Origin: Micromonospora sp. WMMD1155
GTDB taxonomy: Bacteria; Actinomycetota; Actinomycetes; Mycobacteriales; Micromonosporaceae
Direction of reading: 5' to 3'
Assembly (NCBI RefSeq): GCF_029581275.1
Contig: NZ_CP120742.1
Coordinates: forward strand, 2,888,501-2,952,500
Length of the DNA stretch: 64,000 bases
The notes below the pieces were generated by a model. That model saw only the letters and a list, made by a program, of their open reading frames with translations. It did not search any database and was not told the DNA's origin. The position numbers and the translations under genes were made by a program. Positions 1 to 8,852 of the stretch are shown piece after piece; the stretch's first letter is position 1, and each line of letters begins with the position of its first letter.

Positions 1-1
1 G

Positions 2-151
2 CTCAAGGTGCCGGGGCTGATGCGCCGCTACGCCACCAGCGGCGGAGGCGGGCGTGGCGGCAACGTGCTCGGCGCCGTCGTGCGGGTCGTCGTGGTGCAG
101 CAGCTCACCCGCGGGCTGCGCATCCCCGGCCTTGGGGCGGTGCGACGATGA
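2..151 (+). CDS. C-terminal end of a conjugation membrane protein (partial)
   Basis: This is the last 49 codons of a gene whose start lies before the window. The visible tail is glycine- and arginine-rich and ends in RIPGLGAVRR. Its TGA stop overlaps the ATG of the next gene (ATGA), so the two are translationally coupled. Position immediately upstream of a PrgI-like and a VirB4-like gene suggests a component of the same conjugative type IV secretion operon, possibly the C-terminus of a polytopic membrane protein. That role is inferred from neighbours only; the fragment itself carries no diagnostic motif. Confidence 0.5.
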   Translation, partial: LKVPGLMRRYATSGGGGRGGNVLGAVVRVVVVQQLTRGLRIPGLGAVRR

Positions 152-1110
152 GCCGCGACCGGCGTGACGAACAGGCCGTCACCGCCCGCATGCCCGCCGA
201 CGTGGACGCGCCGGACAAGGTGCTCTACGGGCTGACGTTCCGGCAACTCGCGATCCTCGCCGTCGCCGCCGTCATCTTCTACGGCGCTTGGCGCGCCCTC
301 CACGCGATCGTGCCCGCACCGGTGCTACTCGGCGCCGCGGTCGTCCTCGGCGGCCTGGTGTTCGGCCTCGCTGTCGGCCGCCGCGACGGACTGCCCATGG
401 ACGTGTGGCTGGCCTTCGCAGTCCGCCACTCCCGGGCACCACGCGCGTTGTCCACCACCGACACCACCGCGAAGACACCCGACTGGGTGCAGGCCCCGGC
501 GTCGAAGGTGATGCTGCCGGCGCCGCTGAAACTGCCCGCCGACGCCATCGACGACCACGGGGAGATCAGCCTCGGCGGTGTGAAGGCGGCGATGGTCGCG
601 GCGACCAGCGTCAACCTCGCTTTGCGCACCGCCGACGAGCAGGCCGCCCTGGTCGACACCTTCGGCCGGTGGCTCAACAGCCTGTCCACGCCGACGCAGA
701 TCGTGGTGTCGGCGCAGCCGGTCGACCTGCACTCCGCCGCCCGCACCCTCGCCCGGGCGGCGGACGGGATGCCGCACCCGGCTCTTGCGGACGCGGCGGC
801 CGACCACGCCCGTTTCCTCGACGACCTCGCCGAGCGGCGGGATCCGCTGCGCCGGCAGGTCCTCATCGTCACCCGCACCACCAGCGGTGAACGGAGCGAG
901 CACGCCGCCCGGCGCCGCGCCGACCAGACGGTCCGGTCCCTGTCCGGGCTGGGCGTCACCACCCGCGCCCTCGACGGCCACGCCACCACCGCCGCCCTGG
1001 CCGCCGCGGCCGACCCCTACCGGCCGCCCCGCCCCGGCGGCCTCGCCGCACCCGACACCACCATCACCGCGCCTCCGGCGAAGAGGCCACGCACCAGGAG
1101 GACATCATGA
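148..1110 (+). CDS. PrgI-like conjugation membrane protein
   Basis: A 320-residue protein with two adjacent membrane segments near the N-terminus (about residues 31-48 and 60-77), then a long cytoplasmic region. This arrangement, directly upstream of a VirB4-like ATPase, matches the PrgI family of inner-membrane T4SS components, which are thought to take a VirB3-like place beside VirB4. The large soluble tail (about 230 residues) is longer than in minimal PrgI proteins and ends in a basic, proline-rich stretch. The gene overlaps the upstream reading frame by 4 bases and the downstream one by 4 bases, so it sits in a tightly coupled operon. Its exact contact partner is inferred. Confidence 0.7.
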   Translation: MSRDRRDEQAVTARMPADVDAPDKVLYGLTFRQLAILAVAAVIFYGAWRALHAIVPAPVLLGAAVVLGGLVFGLAVGRRDGLPMDVWLAFAVRHSRAPRALSTTDTTAKTPDWVQAPASKVMLPAPLKLPADAIDDHGEISLGGVKAAMVAATSVNLALRTADEQAALVDTFGRWLNSLSTPTQIVVSAQPVDLHSAARTLARAADGMPHPALADAAADHARFLDDLAERRDPLRRQVLIVTRTTSGERSEHAARRRADQTVRSLSGLGVTTRALDGHATTAALAAAADPYRPPRPGGLAAPDTTITAPPAKRPRTRRTS

Positions 1111-2930
1111 TCGCCGTCAAGCGCCGACGCGCCCGGAACGACGACAGCGCCAGCCCGCCGTCCGCGGGACTCGCGGCGACGGTAGCTCCGGCCTCGGTGG
1201 AGGTGACGCCACGGTTCCTGCGAGTCGGAGACGGCTACGCGGCCACCCTGGTGGTGACCGGGTATCCGGCCGAGGTCGGGCCGGCGTGGCTGGAGCCACT
1301 GCTGTCCTGGCCCGGCCGGCTGGACCTCGCGTTGCACATCGACCCGATCCCCGCGCCGGTGGCGGCGTCGCGGCTGCGCAACCAGCGGGCCCGTTTCGAG
1401 TCGTCCCGGCGGGCGGACGAGCAGAAGGGAAAGCTGACCGACCCGTACGTGGAGGCCGCCGCCGACGACGCCGCCGACCTCGCCGAACGCCTCGCCCGCG
1501 GGGCGGCGAAACTGTTCCGCGTCGGCCTGTACCTCACCGTGCACGCCCGCACCGAAGCCGAACTCCTCGACGCGTGCGCGCAGGTGAAGGCCGCCGCCGC
1601 GTCCACCCTGATCGAGGTGCAGCCCGCGACGTGGCGGCACCTGCCCGGCTGGACCACCACCCTGCCGCTTGCCACCGACAGCCTGCAGATGCGCCGCACC
1701 ATGGACACCCAGGCCCTGGCCGCCGCGTTCCCCCTCGCCAGCGCCGATCTGCCCGCGCCGTTGCCCGGTGACCCGGCCACCACCGGTGGGGTGCTGTACG
1801 GGGTCAACCCGGACTCCCAGGGCATCGTCTGGTGGGACCGGTGGGCGCAGGAGAACCACAACAGCGTGATCCTCGCCCGCTCCGGCGCCGGCAAGTCCTA
1901 CTTCGTCAAACTCGACGTGCTCCGCAACCTGTACCAGGGAGTCCAGGTCGCCGTCGTCGATCCCGAGGACGAATACCTGCGCCTTGCCGACGCGGTCGGC
2001 GGCACCATCGTGCGGCTCGGCGCACCCGGCGTGAAGATCAACCCCCTGGATCTGCCGATCGGGGACACCCGCCCGGACGTGCTCACCCGCCGCGGGCTGT
2101 TCCTGCACACCCTTATCGCGGTGCTGCTGGGGCATGTGCCGCCGCCCGCAGAGCGCGCCGCCCTGGACCGGGCGATCCTCGCCGTCTATCGGCAGGCGGG
2201 CATCACCGCCGACCCGGCCACCCACCACCGGCCCGCGCCGCTGCTGAAGGATCTGGCCGCGACACTGCGGGCCGACGACAACGCCGCCGCCCACGAGTTG
2301 GCCGCCCGGCTGGCACCGTGGGTGGCCGGCTCGTTCTCGGACCTGTTCGACTCACCGACCACGACCCGCCCGGACGGGCATCTGGTCGTCTGGAGCCTGC
2401 GGCACCTGCCGGACGAACTGCGCACCGTCGGCACGCTCCTCGCCCTGGATGAAATCTGGCGGCAGGTCGACCTCCCGCGGCAGTACCGCTCCACCTCCTC
2501 GCCGCAGGCGCGGCGACTGGTGGTGGTGGATGAGGCGTGGCTGCTGATGCGCGACGGTGAAGGCGCCCGGTTCCTGTTCAAGATGTCCAAGGCCGGCCGG
2601 AAACGCAACGCGGGCCTGTCGGTCGTCACCCAGGACGTCGCCGACGTGCTCGGCACCGACCTCGGCCAGGCCGTCGTGTCCAACGCGGCCACGCAGGTGC
2701 TGCTGAAGCAGGCTCCGCAGGCCATCGACCAGGTCGCCGACGCATTCGGGCTGACCGCCGGGGAACAGCGGATGCTGCTGTCCGCCCGAGTCGGGCACGG
2801 CCTGCTGATCTCCGGCACGAACCGGACCGCGTTCGAGTCGATCTCCTCGCAGGCCGAACACCTTCTCGCGACCACGAAGCCGTCCGACCTCGCCGACCTC
2901 GACCCCGACGATGGGGAGGAGGACCTGTGA
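1107..2930 (+). CDS. VirB4-like conjugation ATPase
   Basis: A 607-residue ATPase of the VirB4/TraC type that powers the type IV secretion channel. A P-loop (RSGAGKSYF) lies at about residues 258-267 and the Walker B strand VVVDEAWLLM at about 470-480. The stretch following Walker B, KMSKAGRKRNAGLSVVTQD, is typical of VirB4 proteins (sensor region and arginine-rich segment). The N-terminal 240 residues match the non-ATPase VirB4 domain in position. The protein is shorter than Gram-negative VirB4 (about 800 residues), as is common in actinobacterial elements. It overlaps both neighbours by 4 bases, consistent with co-translation with the PrgI-like and coupling proteins. Confidence 0.9.
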   Translation: MIAVKRRRARNDDSASPPSAGLAATVAPASVEVTPRFLRVGDGYAATLVVTGYPAEVGPAWLEPLLSWPGRLDLALHIDPIPAPVAASRLRNQRARFESSRRADEQKGKLTDPYVEAAADDAADLAERLARGAAKLFRVGLYLTVHARTEAELLDACAQVKAAAASTLIEVQPATWRHLPGWTTTLPLATDSLQMRRTMDTQALAAAFPLASADLPAPLPGDPATTGGVLYGVNPDSQGIVWWDRWAQENHNSVILARSGAGKSYFVKLDVLRNLYQGVQVAVVDPEDEYLRLADAVGGTIVRLGAPGVKINPLDLPIGDTRPDVLTRRGLFLHTLIAVLLGHVPPPAERAALDRAILAVYRQAGITADPATHHRPAPLLKDLAATLRADDNAAAHELAARLAPWVAGSFSDLFDSPTTTRPDGHLVVWSLRHLPDELRTVGTLLALDEIWRQVDLPRQYRSTSSPQARRLVVVDEAWLLMRDGEGARFLFKMSKAGRKRNAGLSVVTQDVADVLGTDLGQAVVSNAATQVLLKQAPQAIDQVADAFGLTAGEQRMLLSARVGHGLLISGTNRTAFESISSQAEHLLATTKPSDLADLDPDDGEEDL

Positions 2931-5440
2931 CACCACTGCATGCCCTGTCGCCGACGCCGGCGCCCAGTCCTTCCGGGCCGGGCGCCGGGGTCATTGCCCC
3001 GCCGAGCGCGCCCACTCGGTGGGTTCTGCACGCCGCGGAGTGGGCGGTGGACCGGCCGTGGCTGCTCGGCGTCGCCGCCGCCCTGCTCATCGCCTATGTC
3101 GCCGGGCGCAACCTGGTCGACGGGTGGCGGCACCGCCGCCACGCCGACGGCGCCCGCCTCGTCACGATCGCACCACCGCCGGAGGTCGACCCGCACAGCG
3201 CCGCCGCGCTGTGGGCGAACCTGCACGGCACCCTCACCCCCTCACGCCGGCGCCGGCTGCTGTACGGCAGCCCGCACGTGGTGTGGCAGTACACCTGGAC
3301 CGGCCGGCAACTGCTCATCTCGATCTGGGTGCCCGGCAGCGTCCCGCAGGGGGCGGTGGAGGCCGCCGTCCGGGCCGCCTGGCCCGGCGCCGCCTGCACC
3401 ACCGACGACCAGGCATCACCGCCGATCCCGCTCCACGTGCCGGCCGCCGTCGGCGGGCACCTGCTGCCGACCGCGGCCGAGTGGCTGCCTTTCGAAACCG
3501 ACCACGACAACGACCCGCTCCGAGCACTCATGTCGGCCGGGTCGCAGCTCAAACCGGACGAGTACGCCTGCGTGCAGGTCCTCGCCCGCCCCGCCACCCC
3601 CCGCCGCGCCGCACGAGCCCGCCGCGCCGCCGGCCGGCTCCGCGACGGCAAGACGGCCGTACCGGCAATCAACCCCGCCGCGCCGCTCCTGTGGCTCATC
3701 GAGGCGTTCCTTCCCGGCCGCACCGCCACCTCCCGGAGCGGTAGCCAGCCGGCCAGCCGCCGAGACCCCGGCGTGGAGCGCGACGTGCGGGCGATCCTCG
3801 ACAAGACCGCCCACCCGCTGTGGACGATCGGCATCCGCTACGCCATCGCGAAGAACAACCACCGCGGCGGGTCCCGGCCGGAGGCCAGGCTGCGCGGTGT
3901 CGCGGACGCGGTCGCCTCGTCGTTCGCCGTCTACGCGGGCCGCAACCGGCTCGCCCACCGGGCGCGGATGGCGCAACCGGTGGCCGTGCTGGCCACACGG
4001 CGGCTCGGATCCGGGTTCCTGGCCTCCACCCCCGAGCTGGCCGTCCTCGCGGCGCTGCCGCGGGATCTGGCCGTGCCGGGGTTGGATCGGGCGCGAGCGA
4101 AGTCCATGCCCGCCCCGGTGGCGGTGCCGACCGGCGGCCGCGGGATGAAGGTCCTCGGTGACGCCGAAGTTGGTGGCCACGCGGTGGCCCTGTCCGTCGC
4201 CGATGCGAGGTATCACCTGCATGTGGTCGGATCGACGGGCTCCGGGAAGACCACCCTCCTGGTCAACATGGCCGTCGAGGACATCAAAGCCGGCCGGGGC
4301 ACCGTGGTCATCGACCCACACGGCGACATGGTCCTCGACATCCTCGACCGGCTCCCCGCCAGCGCCGCCGGCCGAGTGGTGCTGTTCGACCCCGACCAGC
4401 CCAACCCGCCCACCCTCAACCCGCTGTCCGGCACCGACCCAGACCTGGTCGTCGACAACCTCGTCAGCATCTTCGGGAACATCTTCGCGAAGGCGTGGGG
4501 GCCGCGGATGGACGACGTCATGCGGGTGGCCTGCCTGACCCTGCTGCGGCACGCCAACGTCACCCTCCAGCACATCCCACCCCTGCTCAACTCGGCGCAG
4601 TTCCGGTCGGCGATGACCGTCGGCCTGGACGACCCGGCCGGCCTGTCCGGGTTCTGGCAGTGGTACGACGACCTCAACCCCGCCCTGCGCTCCCAGGTCA
4701 TCGGCCCCGTCCTGGCCCGCCTGCGGGCGTTCCTCCTGCGCGACTTCGTCAAGCGCACCATGCGCTACCCCCAGTCCAGCTTCGACATGGGCAAAGTCCT
4801 CGACGGTGGGGCGCTGCTGGTGCGCATCCCAAAGGGGCAGTTGGGCGAGGACACCAGCAAGCTGCTCGGCTCCCTCGTGTTGGCGCAGGTCTGGCAGGCC
4901 GCGACCGCCCGCGCCGCCGTTCCGGCGGACAAACGCCGCGACGCCACGTTGATCATCGACGAGTGTCAGAACTTCCTTACCCTCGCCAACTCCCTCGATT
5001 CGATGTTGGCGGAGGCGCGGAAGTACCGGCTGTCAATGGTCCTCGCGCACCAGGACCTGGCCCAGTTCCCGAAGGACCTCCTGGCAGCGGCGTCGGCGAA
5101 CGCCCGTAACAAGCTGTACTTTTCTGTCGCCCCGGAGGACGCCCGCGTGCTGGCCCGGCATACCCTGCCCGAGCTCGATGAGCACGACCTGACGCACCTG
5201 GACGCCTACACCGCTGTCGGGCGGCTCGTCGTGGGTGGGCGGCAGACGCCGGCGTTCACCCTCAGGACCCGGCCACCGAAGCCGGTCGTGGGCGAGGCGA
5301 CGGCGATCCGGCAGGCCGCGGCACAGGCGGTGCCGGCGCAGGACACCAGCGCGATCGACGACCTCGTCGACCGGTTTTCGGCCCGACCTGACGACAACCG
5401 CCGGTCCCGGGGCAAGAGCGGTCCGAAGGCGAACGCCTGA
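2927..5440 (+). CDS. TraG/VirD4-like type IV coupling protein
   Basis: An 837-residue conjugative coupling ATPase that would hand the DNA-protein complex to the secretion channel. One membrane segment lies at about residues 44-62. The P-loop STGSGKTTLL is at about 436-445, followed by VVIDPHGDMVLDILDR, a hallmark of TraG/VirD4-type ATPases, and Walker B LIIDECQNFL at about 675-685. The sequence AHQDLAQFP after Walker B is the expected Q-containing motif. The region between membrane segment and ATPase (about 70-400) is long and unassigned. The last codons are basic. With VirB4 and PrgI this defines a single-stranded-DNA, T4SS-type element rather than an FtsK-type actinomycete ICE. Confidence 0.9.
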   Translation: MTPLHALSPTPAPSPSGPGAGVIAPPSAPTRWVLHAAEWAVDRPWLLGVAAALLIAYVAGRNLVDGWRHRRHADGARLVTIAPPPEVDPHSAAALWANLHGTLTPSRRRRLLYGSPHVVWQYTWTGRQLLISIWVPGSVPQGAVEAAVRAAWPGAACTTDDQASPPIPLHVPAAVGGHLLPTAAEWLPFETDHDNDPLRALMSAGSQLKPDEYACVQVLARPATPRRAARARRAAGRLRDGKTAVPAINPAAPLLWLIEAFLPGRTATSRSGSQPASRRDPGVERDVRAILDKTAHPLWTIGIRYAIAKNNHRGGSRPEARLRGVADAVASSFAVYAGRNRLAHRARMAQPVAVLATRRLGSGFLASTPELAVLAALPRDLAVPGLDRARAKSMPAPVAVPTGGRGMKVLGDAEVGGHAVALSVADARYHLHVVGSTGSGKTTLLVNMAVEDIKAGRGTVVIDPHGDMVLDILDRLPASAAGRVVLFDPDQPNPPTLNPLSGTDPDLVVDNLVSIFGNIFAKAWGPRMDDVMRVACLTLLRHANVTLQHIPPLLNSAQFRSAMTVGLDDPAGLSGFWQWYDDLNPALRSQVIGPVLARLRAFLLRDFVKRTMRYPQSSFDMGKVLDGGALLVRIPKGQLGEDTSKLLGSLVLAQVWQAATARAAVPADKRRDATLIIDECQNFLTLANSLDSMLAEARKYRLSMVLAHQDLAQFPKDLLAAASANARNKLYFSVAPEDARVLARHTLPELDEHDLTHLDAYTAVGRLVVGGRQTPAFTLRTRPPKPVVGEATAIRQAAAQAVPAQDTSAIDDLVDRFSARPDDNRRSRGKSGPKANA

Positions 5441-5555
5441 ACGCCGCAGGGCGGTTGAAGCGAGATCGACAGATCGGTCGACCGGGGTCGACCGCGTCCC
5501 GGTCGCCCCTTCCGTGAGGGCTTCACCAGCCCTTCACCGCCGATCACCACACCGC

Positions 5556-5587
5556 ACTGACAGATCCGACCGTCCGGGTCTGTCAGT
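5556..5587. repeat. Perfect 9-base inverted repeat upstream of the replication-relaxation gene
   Basis: ACTGACAGA at 5556-5564 is mirrored exactly by TCTGTCAGT at 5579-5587 around a 14-base centre containing CCGACCG. It lies about 100 bases before the start of the replication-relaxation gene. A closely related palindrome with the same centre word occurs at 6708-6732, and the left half recurs at 6819-6834. The site is a good candidate for an operator or for part of an origin of transfer; the sequence alone does not distinguish these. Confidence 0.6.
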
Positions 5588-5683
5588 GCCGCTCACCGGC
5601 CGTGTCTAGCCTCCTGCGACCACCTCACCGAACTCAGACACCCTCCCTCGGAGGGAACTCCTCTTCCGCTTGGAGCATCCACC

Positions 5684-6658
5684 GTGTCCACCAACAACTC
5701 CGTCTCCCGCTCGGCCTCTTCCTCTTCCTCCGCCTCTTCGTCGGGTTCCCGTTCGTCCTCTCGTCTCGCTCGTCTTGACCGGCTTCGTCGTCTTACCGCC
5801 CGTGATCATCAGCTGTTGCGGTGGCTCGCCGAGCACTACGTGCTGTCCACCGACCAGATCACCACCGCGCTGTTCCCGTCGCGCCGCTCCGCCCGCCTCC
5901 GCCTCGCCCAGCTGCACCACATGGAGGCGGTCAGCCGCTTCGTGGACGTCACCACCGGCAGCGGCCAGTACCTCTACACCCTCGGACCGCTCGGCGCCGT
6001 GGTCCACCCCACCCAGTTCAACGACCCGAACCACGCCGACGCCCGCGCCCCACGCACCAGCATCGACCGCACCGAACGCATCATCGGCAGCCGCCGCCTG
6101 CCCCACCTGCTCGGCACCAACCAGCTGTTCGTCGACCTCATCAGCTACGCCCGCACCGACGGGAACGCCCGGCTGCGCCGGTGGTGGTCCGAGCAGCACA
6201 CCACCGCCGCCTTCGCCGCCGCCTCCTACGCCGCCGGCAGCGGCACTGGTGTCCAGCCCGACGGGCACGGCATCTGGCACGCCGGAGGGCGCACCGTCGG
6301 GTTCTTCCTCGAACACGACAATGGCACCGAACCTCTCGGTACCGTGCTGCGGAAGCTGCGCGCGTACGAGCAGCTCGCCCGCCATGGGCCCCGCTACCCG
6401 GTGCTGCTGCGCGTCCCCGGCCGCCGCCGCGAACAGCACCTCCTCGACGCCCTCGCCGGAGTGCCCACCGCCATGCCCGTCGCCACCGGCCTCCACGGCG
6501 AGCACCCCGCCGGGCCTGCCTGGACGCTGACCACCGACCCCGGGCGGCGACGCTGGCTGCACGAACTGCCCTCCGACCACGGCCCGGACAACCCGGCCAC
6601 CAACCCGCACCGCTTCCCCGACACCGACCTCAGCGGCCCCGCCGACCCGGAGCCCTGA
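5684..6658 (+). CDS. Replication-relaxation family protein
   Basis: A 324-residue protein of the replication-relaxation family found next to conjugation genes on actinobacterial plasmids and ICEs. After a serine-rich N-terminus (about residues 5-27) comes a winged-helix-like segment at about 35-80 (RLTARDHQLLRWLAEHYVLS) that fits DNA binding. The middle carries ERIIGSRRLPHLLGTNQLF, a family signature, and an LEHDNGTEPLGTV segment with acidic and histidine residues around residue 210. The start is a GTG with a GGAG about 10 bases upstream. The family has been linked to mobilisation or replication initiation; its biochemical action is not established. It is flanked by palindromes on both sides. 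Confidence 0.75.
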   Translation: MSTNNSVSRSASSSSSASSSGSRSSSRLARLDRLRRLTARDHQLLRWLAEHYVLSTDQITTALFPSRRSARLRLAQLHHMEAVSRFVDVTTGSGQYLYTLGPLGAVVHPTQFNDPNHADARAPRTSIDRTERIIGSRRLPHLLGTNQLFVDLISYARTDGNARLRRWWSEQHTTAAFAAASYAAGSGTGVQPDGHGIWHAGGRTVGFFLEHDNGTEPLGTVLRKLRAYEQLARHGPRYPVLLRVPGRRREQHLLDALAGVPTAMPVATGLHGEHPAGPAWTLTTDPGRRRWLHELPSDHGPDNPATNPHRFPDTDLSGPADPEP

Positions 6659-7126
6659 CATTCACCTCCACCGCACGCGGAGGGGGGCCGTCCACCGTGG
6701 TGGGCGGCTGTGAGACCGACCGGATCTCACAGTCCCGCCGTCCCTCGCCCGCGGAATCGAGCGGTCGTCTGACAGTGCAGGTCAACGGCACTACTGACGA
6801 TCATGACGGCGGCCGGCGCTGACAGATCCGGCCGCTACCTTCATCGGCACCACCTTCACCCATATATCGCTCCACCCGGTCCGGTCCCACCTCGGGAACC
6901 ACCGCCGCACCTCACGGTGCGCTCTGCCCACCCGCCTTCTCGGCCGGTCGGCGCCCGCGCCGCGCGGCGATCCCCAGGTCGCACCGCACCACCGCACCAG
7001 CCCGCTCCACCAGCAGCCACTCTGCTGCACCCATCCGCTGTTCGTCCCGTGTGTCGACCCATGTACCCGGTGGGCCGGCCGCTTCCGCGCGCCCAACAAC
7101 GCGCCCTACCGAAGGAGGAACCCCAG
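6659..7126. other. Intergenic region with palindrome and repeat motifs
   Basis: This 468-base gap holds no convincing gene. It contains the palindrome at 6708-6732, a CTGACAG word at 6769-6775, and a copy of CTGACAGATCCGGCCG at 6819-6834 that matches the arm and centre of the 5556-5587 repeat. An AAGGAGG ribosome binding site for the next gene lies about 10 bases before 7127. The clustering suggests control of the next gene or a transfer origin. Confidence 0.5.
6708..6732. repeat. Perfect 8-base inverted repeat
   Basis: CTGTGAGA at 6708-6715 and TCTCACAG at 6725-6732 flank the 9-base centre CCGACCGGA. The design (CTGnnAGA arms, CCGACCG centre) resembles the repeat at 5556-5587, so both may be bound by one element-encoded protein. 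Confidence 0.55.
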
Positions 7127-7939
7127 ATGACCGCAACCAACGGTGCCGCGACCCCGCTGAGCCGCTACGGCACCCGCGTGCCGACGGTGACGCCCCGCCC
7201 GGGCCGCAAGGCCGCCCCCGCGGCCACCACCGCCAGCACCACGGCGCCCACCAGCCCGGTGGTCACGCCGACCGCGACGATCAACACCATGATCGTCTGC
7301 CTGCCCGACGGACTGCCGTCGCAGGCCCTGACCGCCACCCAGCTCGACCGGCACTTCGGCGTGTCCGGCACCCTGCAGCCCCGTTTCTGGGCCATCCCGG
7401 ACATGTGGCTGTGGCAGCGGCGCGACCTGGTCGCACCGCGCAAGGGACGTCCGGTGTACTGCGCCGGCGGACCGGTCAAGCTGCTCGACCTCGCCGCCAT
7501 GCGCCACGCCGCCGGCGTCGGCGCCGGCATCCGCCACCAACTGTGGCAGCAGGTCGTGCACGGCACCCGGCCGGCCACCCCGTGGCCGACCCTGCTGGCC
7601 CGCCACCTGGCGGACCCCGTCCGCTACCCGCGCGAGCGGGCCGAGGCGGACTTCCACAACCAGGCCCGCGTCAACGCGATGCGGATGCACAACGCGGCCA
7701 GCTACGGCGCCGCCCACCTCGCCGTGGGGGAGTTGGAGATGTTCCAGGCAGGTCCGATGGCCTACCAGCACTACAGCGCCACCACCGCCGTGTGCGGCGA
7801 CGCCCTGCTCACCCCGGACGGGCACAAGCTCGCACCCGCGAGCGACGCCCTCACCCACCGGGTGACCTACCTCGAGCAGGCGATGCGGTACCTCGACAGC
7901 GTCGAGACCGACCAGCGGCTGCTCGCCGTCGCCCTGTAA
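7127..7939 (+). CDS. Uncharacterised ICE-core protein
   Basis: A 270-residue protein of unknown function. The N-terminal 50 residues are rich in alanine, threonine and proline and probably disordered; the rest appears globular with mixed helices and no membrane segment. Visible features are an RFWAIPDMWLWQRRDLVAP segment at about residue 85-105 and a histidine-rich middle. The start is chosen for a strong AAGGAGG site about 10 bases upstream. It lies after the replication-relaxation gene and before a long hairpin terminator, so it is a monocistronic unit within the conjugation region. Possible roles include plasmid-transfer accessory protein or antirestriction; nothing in the sequence decides. 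Confidence 0.6.
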   Translation: MTATNGAATPLSRYGTRVPTVTPRPGRKAAPAATTASTTAPTSPVVTPTATINTMIVCLPDGLPSQALTATQLDRHFGVSGTLQPRFWAIPDMWLWQRRDLVAPRKGRPVYCAGGPVKLLDLAAMRHAAGVGAGIRHQLWQQVVHGTRPATPWPTLLARHLADPVRYPRERAEADFHNQARVNAMRMHNAASYGAAHLAVGELEMFQAGPMAYQHYSATTAVCGDALLTPDGHKLAPASDALTHRVTYLEQAMRYLDSVETDQRLLAVAL

Positions 7940-7958
7940 AGCACCACCGGATCCGGAA

Positions 7959-8017
7959 CCGGTCGGGCACCGCCACCCATCCCCCTCTTCCCTGGGGATC
8001 GGCGGCGGCCCGACCGG
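7959..8017 (+). terminator. Long hairpin terminator
   Basis: CCGGTCGGGC at 7959-7968 pairs with GCCCGACCGG at 8008-8017, with further pairing inside (ACCGCC with GGCGG; ATCCCC with GGGGAT) around a short CT-rich loop. It starts 20 bases after the preceding stop codon. There is no T tract, as is common for high-GC actinobacterial terminators. Confidence 0.7.
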
Positions 8018-8085
8018 CTCCCACCCCTTCCCAACCGCACCGCGCCGGCCCTGGCAGCAGACGGCGAGCTCTACCAGCCGCACCC

Positions 8086-8697
8086 ATGAGCCCCGCCGGC
8101 CTGCGACGCACACCCCTAACCCGGGCAGCGCGGCGAGACCTCCATGGCAGGTCACCGCCTGTCGGGATACTCGCCGACACCGCCACCCGAACCTCAGCTC
8201 CACCTGGCACTCGCGCTCGATCCGGATTTCCGGGTCCGACGCCGTACGTCGCCGCGGCGGGTGTGAGCACGCTGCCGCCCGCGCACGGCCCGGCGCCCCG
8301 GGCTGGGGCGCCCCGCAAGCCCGGCCAGCGAACGGCCGCGATCGGTGCCGCTGCCCTGGCCGTCGGCGCCGTGCTGGCCGGCCAGGCGGCGGCCACGGGC
8401 CAGGCCCGAACGCTGACCGCCGCCGCGCTCGCCGCGGCGGCGCTCGGCGGCCTATACCTGGCCTTGGTCCTCGTCGCGGGAAGCGGAATGGGGATGGGTG
8501 ACGTACGGCTGGCCGCGCTGCTCGGCGCGGCGCTGGGCGCCACCGGCTGGCCCACGGTGTTGCTCGGCGGCCTGCTGCCCTTCGTGCTCGCCGTTCCCGA
8601 AGCGCTGGCGCGCCTGGCGCTGCACCGCGCGCCCAACCTCGCCTTCGGCCCATACCTGGTCACCGGGGCGCTCGTGGCAGCCGTAGCCGGCAGCTGA
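8086..8697 (+). pseudogene. Truncated A24-type prepilin peptidase
   Basis: The C-terminal 110 residues contain the signature GMGDVRLAALLGAALG, which in A24 prepilin peptidases (TadV/PilD type) holds the second catalytic aspartate, followed by helices and NLAFGPYLVTGALVA, the usual C-terminal end. The upstream part (first 90 residues) is low-complexity and does not carry the first catalytic aspartate or the two zinc-binding CxxC pairs. Only about three membrane segments are present where six to eight are expected. I read it as a 3' fragment of a prepilin peptidase brought in by recombination, probably inactive. If translated at all, the ATG at 8086 is the likeliest start. Confidence 0.5.
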
Positions 8698-8852
8698 TTA
8701 CTTGCGAGAACGGCGGTGTTGCGCGTGCCCCACGACTACGTCCTGTTCAGATTTTCGGGGCGCAACCAGCGCGGGGAGCGGAACTCGGGATGTCAGGTAC
8801 GGACCACTAACCACTCGCCCGTCGGCGCACTCAGCTGCGCGGCTTCTCCAGG

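Noticed and set aside
1017..2294. Long reading frames opposite the VirB4-like gene and similar antisense frames elsewhere
   Set aside because: High GC content creates long open frames on the other strand. These lack ribosome binding sites and domain motifs and have the biased composition expected of shadows.
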